Source: Rhizobacter sp. (lineage in GTDB: Bacteria > Pseudomonadota > Gammaproteobacteria > Burkholderiales > Burkholderiaceae_C). Taken from it: DNA of 9,450 nt. The position numbers and the translations under genes were made by a program. The notes beneath the pieces are model-generated. The model did not search any database. It was not told the DNA's origin and was given only the letters and a program-made list of their open reading frames with translations. How positions within the stretch are numbered: the first letter of the stretch is position 1; each line of letters begins with the position of its first letter. Shown here in pieces: positions 6,406 through 9,450 of this stretch. Location of the stretch: positions 1 to 9,450 of the forward strand of contig JANXVK010000243.1 in the NCBI GenBank assembly GCA_025351675.1, written 5' to 3'.

Positions 6406-8033
6406 TCACGATCGACGCCCACGCCACCCTTGGCGACACGCTGTTCGCCGCCGCACGCCGCTATGGCGCGAACGCGCTGCTGGCCGTACCGGCGAATGCC
6501 GCTCGCGCCTATCACCCGCAAGGCTTCGAGATCAGCTTCGCCGCCGCCGCCGCCGAGGTGCGCGCACTGATGGCGCGGTACGCCGAGGCCGGATACGGCG
6601 GCGGCCACCGCATCGGCCTGCTGCTGGAGAGTCGCCCCGAGCACCTGTTGCACAAGCTCGCGATGAACGCGCTCGGCGTGTGCTGCGTGCCGGTCAACCC
6701 CGACTATCGGGCGCGTGAGCTGGCCTGGCTGATCGACCATTCGCGCGTCGATCTGGTGGTGGTTCTGGCGAGCCGCGCCGAAGCGCTGCGCGCGGCGCTG
6801 GCCGCGTCGGCGCATCAGCCGCAGGTCGTCGTGTTCGAGGACTTCGCCCAGCCGCTGCCGGCACCGCAACGCGCGGCCGATGGCGCGCCGGTCACGTCGC
6901 AGACGCCCGCAAGCATCCTTTACACCTCGGGTACGACCGGCCGGCCGAAAGGCTGCGTTCTGTCGCACCGCTATGAACTCGCCGCCGGTGCGGCCTACGC
7001 CAGCTGCGGTGGTCTCGCGACGATCCGCGAAGGGCAGGAGCGGCTGTACAACCCGCTGCCGCTGTTCCATGTCAACGCGTCGATCCTGTCGTTCTTCTGC
7101 ATGCTGCTGACCGGCAACTGCCAGGTGCAGACGGATCGCTTTGCACCTTCGCGCTTTTGGACCGAGGTGCGCGAATCGCGCGCGACCATCGTGCATTACC
7201 TCGGCGTCGTGATTCCGATGCTGCTGAACCGGCCGGCCGGGCCGCAGGATCGCGAGCATGGCGTGCGCTTCGGCTTCGGCGCCGGTGTCGAGCCGCAGTT
7301 GCACGGCGTGTTCGAAGAACGCTTCGGCTTGCCGCTGCTCGAACTCTGGGGCATGACCGAGATGGTGCGCATACTGGTCGACAACTTGGCGCCTCGCCAA
7401 GTCGGTACGCGCGCGTTCGGGCGCGCGGTACCGGGCGTGCAGGCGCGCGTGGTCGATGATGCGGGCGTCGAGCTGGCCGACGGCACGCCCGGCGAACTGG
7501 TGATCCGGCACTCGGCCGAGACACCGCGCAAGGATTTCTTCTCCGGCTACCTCGACGACCCCGAAGCGACCGAAGACGCCTGGCACGGCGGCTGGTTCCA
7601 CACCGGCGATATCGTCACGCGCGACGCGACCGGCATGCTGCACTTCGTCGACCGGCGCAAGAACATCATCCGCCGCTCGGGCGAGAACATCGCCGCGGCC
7701 GAGGTCGAGGCGCTGCTGCAGACGCACCCGAGGGTGCAGCAGGCGGCGGTGATGGCGGTGCCCGACGAGGTGCGCGAAGAAGAGGTGCTGGCCTGTGTCG
7801 TGCTGAAGGAATCAGCGGTCGGCGAAGCGGCGCGGCAGCGCGTCGCACGCGAGCTGTTCGATTTCTGCCACGCGAACCTCGCGTACTACAAGGCGCCGGG
7901 CTTCGTCTGGTTCGCCGACAGCATCCCGACGACCGGCACGCAGAAGATCCAGAAGCACATGATCTTTTCGAAAGACGCCGACCCACGCAAGCTCGCCGGC
8001 ATGATCGATCTTCGCGTGTTGAAGAAACGCTGA
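6402..8033 (+). CDS. AMP-forming acyl-CoA synthetase/ligase, CaiC-like
   Basis: Activates a carboxylic acid with ATP to an acyl-adenylate, then forms the CoA thioester. The protein is 543 residues, normal for ANL-family ligases. The core motifs are intact: P-loop YTSGTTGRPKG (174-184), WGMTE (316-320), TGD with Asp403, DRRKNIIRRSGENI (417-430) with the ribose-contacting Asp417 and hinge region, and the C-terminal TGTQKIQK with likely catalytic Lys515. The A8 stretch RKNIIRRSGENIAAAEVE most resembles crotonobetaine/carnitine-CoA ligase relatives, but that group contains many fatty, aromatic and unknown acid ligases, so caiC is not assigned. No signal or membrane helix is seen. Its ATG overlaps the GST stop by four bases, the last link of a likely three-gene operon, and a hairpin follows 22 nt after its stop. 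The substrate is unknown. Confidence 0.93.
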   Translation: MITIDAHATLGDTLFAAARRYGANALLAVPANAARAYHPQGFEISFAAAAAEVRALMARYAEAGYGGGHRIGLLLESRPEHLLHKLAMNALGVCCVPVNPDYRARELAWLIDHSRVDLVVVLASRAEALRAALAASAHQPQVVVFEDFAQPLPAPQRAADGAPVTSQTPASILYTSGTTGRPKGCVLSHRYELAAGAAYASCGGLATIREGQERLYNPLPLFHVNASILSFFCMLLTGNCQVQTDRFAPSRFWTEVRESRATIVHYLGVVIPMLLNRPAGPQDREHGVRFGFGAGVEPQLHGVFEERFGLPLLELWGMTEMVRILVDNLAPRQVGTRAFGRAVPGVQARVVDDAGVELADGTPGELVIRHSAETPRKDFFSGYLDDPEATEDAWHGGWFHTGDIVTRDATGMLHFVDRRKNIIRRSGENIAAAEVEALLQTHPRVQQAAVMAVPDEVREEEVLACVVLKESAVGEAARQRVARELFDFCHANLAYYKAPGFVWFADSIPTTGTQKIQKHMIFSKDADPRKLAGMIDLRVLKKR

Positions 8034-8250
8034 GCCTCCGTCCCGGCTACTCTGGCCCGGGTGCCGCGGCACCTCGGGGTGGGCGACACGGCGATGCAGC
8101 GCGCGGCGGCTGCCCTCACCGTGGCGCCGCACACGTGGACGCGGGACCTGCGCCGTCACCTGCACGTGCCTGCGTTGTTCGGCAAGCCGGCATGACACGT
8201 CGTTCGAGGCGTACGTTACGCTCGCGCCCTGACCTCTTTTCGGAGCGCGC
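8034..8250. other. 217-nt intergenic region, with a possible decayed coding remnant
   Basis: The region holds the hairpin at 8056-8078 and, in the same frame as the upstream ligase, an open stretch to TGA at 8193-8195. From the ATG at 8094 it reads 33 residues, including AAAALTVAPHTWTRDLRRHL, which loosely resembles an AraC-type helix-turn-helix (AAxLxVSxRTLxRxL). No ribosome binding site precedes that ATG. The last 55 nt contain the Shine-Dalgarno sequence of the next gene (GGAG, 8242-8245) and presumably its promoter. I could not identify a convincing -35/-10 pair. Confidence 0.35.
8056..8078 (+). terminator. GC-rich hairpin after the acyl-CoA ligase gene
   Basis: CCCGGGTGC (8056-8064) pairs with GCACC (8069-8073) and CGGG (8075-8078), leaving T8074 bulged and a CGCG loop: nine G/C-rich pairs starting 22 nt after the stop. 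No T-run follows. Its position fits the end of the J-protein/GST/ligase operon, but termination is inferred. Confidence 0.38.
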
Positions 8251-9351
8251 ATGAAGATCGCCAAGGTGACGAGTGCCTTGTTCAAGGTCCCTCTGGCCGA
8301 AGTCCTGACCGATGCCAAGCACGGCGCCCACACCCACTTCGACCTTGTTGTCGTGACGGTGACGCTCGCCGGCGGCCAGTCCGGGACGGGCTACACCTAC
8401 ACGGGCGGCAAGGGCGGTCATGCCATCAAGGCCATGATCGACCACGACCTCGCGCCGGCACTCCTGGGCTGCGATGGCGATGATGTCGAAGGCATTCATG
8501 ACTCCAACCAATGGCATGTGCATTACGTCGGCCGCGGCGGCATTGCGTCCTTTGCGATTTCGGCGATCGACATCGCCCTGTGGGACATACGCGGCAAGGT
8601 GGCTGGCCAGCCGCTCTGGAAACTGGCGGGCGGCGCTGCCAGCAGCTGCAAGGCCTACTGCGGCGGCATCGACCTGCTGTTCCCGCTCGACAAACTGCTG
8701 GACAACGTGCGCGGCTATCTGGCAAAAGGCGTCGACGCGGTGAAGATCAAGATCGGACGCGAAAACCTCGAAGAGGACATTGAACGCATCCAGGCGGTGC
8801 GGCAACTGATCGGGAGCGGGCGCAGCTTGATGGTCGACGCCAACTACGCGATGAGCGTCGATCAGGCGATCGTGGCCGCCGAGCGAATGAAGCCGTTCAA
8901 TGTGCTCTGGTTCGAAGAGCCGATCGTCCCGGACGACTATCAGGGCTATGCGCGAATCGCTGCGGCAACCGGCGTGCCGCTGGCGATGGGAGAGAACCTG
9001 CACACCTTGCAGGAGTTCGATTTCGCGTTCGAGCAGGCAAAGCTCTCGTACATCCAGCCGGACGCCTCCAATTGCGGCGGCATCACCGGCTGGCTCCGGG
9101 TCGCGGAACGTTCACGTCGCAATGCGATCCCGGTGTGCTCGCATGGCATGCAAGAGCTTCACGTGAGTTTGTTGTCGGCCCAGCCGAACGCCGGCTGGTT
9201 GGAGATCCACAGTTTCCCGATCGACGAGTACACCACCCGTCCCTTGGTGATCCACGATAACCGCGCGGTCGCGCCGGACCAGCCGGGCATCGGCGTGGCG
9301 TTCGACTGGCACAAGCTTTCCCCGCATCTGATCGCGCCGCCGCACCTGTGA
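8251..9351 (+). CDS. Mandelate racemase/muconate lactonizing enzyme family protein (enolase superfamily)
   Basis: A 366-residue cytosolic Mg-dependent enzyme that abstracts a proton alpha to a carboxylate, giving racemisation or dehydration of an acid. The capping domain is about 1-125 and the barrel about 130-350. Catalytic positions: Lys165-x-Lys167 (VKIKIG), metal ligands Asp196 (LMVDAN), Glu222 (WFEEP) and Glu248 (MGENL), the Asp271-His298 dyad (QPDASN; CSHG) and Glu318 (LEIH). From memory, each falls one position after its counterpart in Pseudomonas mandelate racemase (K164, K166, D195, E221, E247, D270, H297, E317), so it belongs to the MR subgroup with two-sided acid/base chemistry. 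It could be a racemase or a sugar-acid dehydratase; the substrate cannot be read from the sequence. The start is supported by GGAG five bases before ATG. The 217-nt upstream gap suggests its own promoter. Confidence 0.93.
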   Translation: MKIAKVTSALFKVPLAEVLTDAKHGAHTHFDLVVVTVTLAGGQSGTGYTYTGGKGGHAIKAMIDHDLAPALLGCDGDDVEGIHDSNQWHVHYVGRGGIASFAISAIDIALWDIRGKVAGQPLWKLAGGAASSCKAYCGGIDLLFPLDKLLDNVRGYLAKGVDAVKIKIGRENLEEDIERIQAVRQLIGSGRSLMVDANYAMSVDQAIVAAERMKPFNVLWFEEPIVPDDYQGYARIAAATGVPLAMGENLHTLQEFDFAFEQAKLSYIQPDASNCGGITGWLRVAERSRRNAIPVCSHGMQELHVSLLSAQPNAGWLEIHSFPIDEYTTRPLVIHDNRAVAPDQPGIGVAFDWHKLSPHLIAPPHL

Positions 9352-9450
9352 CGCAGCACTGCCCGAACAGCCGATTTCGTGTTGTCCGGCCACGGGCCAG
9401 GACCTCCCAGGCAACGCGACCGGCAGACCTGAGCGCGTCTCGGCGCGCCG
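9352..9450. other. 99-nt downstream tail, no gene recognised
   Basis: No supported coding frame is seen to the window end. A weak imperfect hairpin (9385-9402, TCC-GGCC against GGCC-a-GGA) lies 34 nt after the stop, but it is short, has a three-base loop and no T-run. Confidence 0.3.

Noticed and set aside
6285..7727. 480-codon minus-strand open frame opposite the acyl-CoA ligase
   Set aside because: It covers the conserved ligase motifs on the other strand and has low-complexity composition; it is an antisense shadow.
9385..9402. Hairpin after the racemase-family gene
   Set aside because: Seven pairs with a bulge, a three-base loop and no T-run; common by chance at this GC content.

Overview
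This is a very GC-rich, densely coded window. Codon use (third positions mostly G or C), the gene families and the GC-rich palindromic intergenic motifs suggest a betaproteobacterium of the order Burkholderiales, perhaps near Rubrivivax, Leptothrix or Methylibium. That placement is inferred from style; no marker gene here fixes it. I see no rRNA, tRNA, CRISPR array, insertion sequence, phage gene or attachment site.

Layout. (1) Bases 2-3267 hold two plus-strand c-di-GMP genes. The first is a GGDEF-EAL protein whose 5' end, probably a PAS sensor, lies outside the window. The second is a diguanylate cyclase with a long coiled-coil N-terminal part. (2) Bases 3268-4601 hold a small membrane-anchored protein of unknown function (minus strand), divergent from aroQ (type II 3-dehydroquinate dehydratase, plus strand). 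aroQ converges on a 93-residue minus-strand protein of unknown function. (3) Bases 4747-8033 look like a three-gene plus-strand operon: a membrane-anchored J-domain protein, a glutathione S-transferase-like protein and a CaiC-like acyl-CoA ligase. The gap between the first two is 27 nt, and the last two overlap by ATGA. A GC-rich hairpin follows the last stop. (4) Bases 8251-9351 hold a separate mandelate racemase/enolase-superfamily gene with all expected catalytic residues and its own Shine-Dalgarno sequence.

How the genes work together. The two c-di-GMP proteins make and break the same second messenger but differ at the feedback-inhibition site: the second has a clean RxxD I-site, while the first has its RxxD displaced by an insertion. 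aroQ is housekeeping (shikimate pathway). The GST and ligase may act on a shared acid or thioester substrate, and the racemase/dehydratase-like enzyme on a sugar acid or other carboxylate; both are inferences from family and context.

No wholly new system is evident. The most interesting items are the J-domain protein with an unrecognised extracytoplasmic domain, the insertion next to the GGDEF motif, hairpins without U-tracts behind genes, and two short unknown proteins flanking aroQ.
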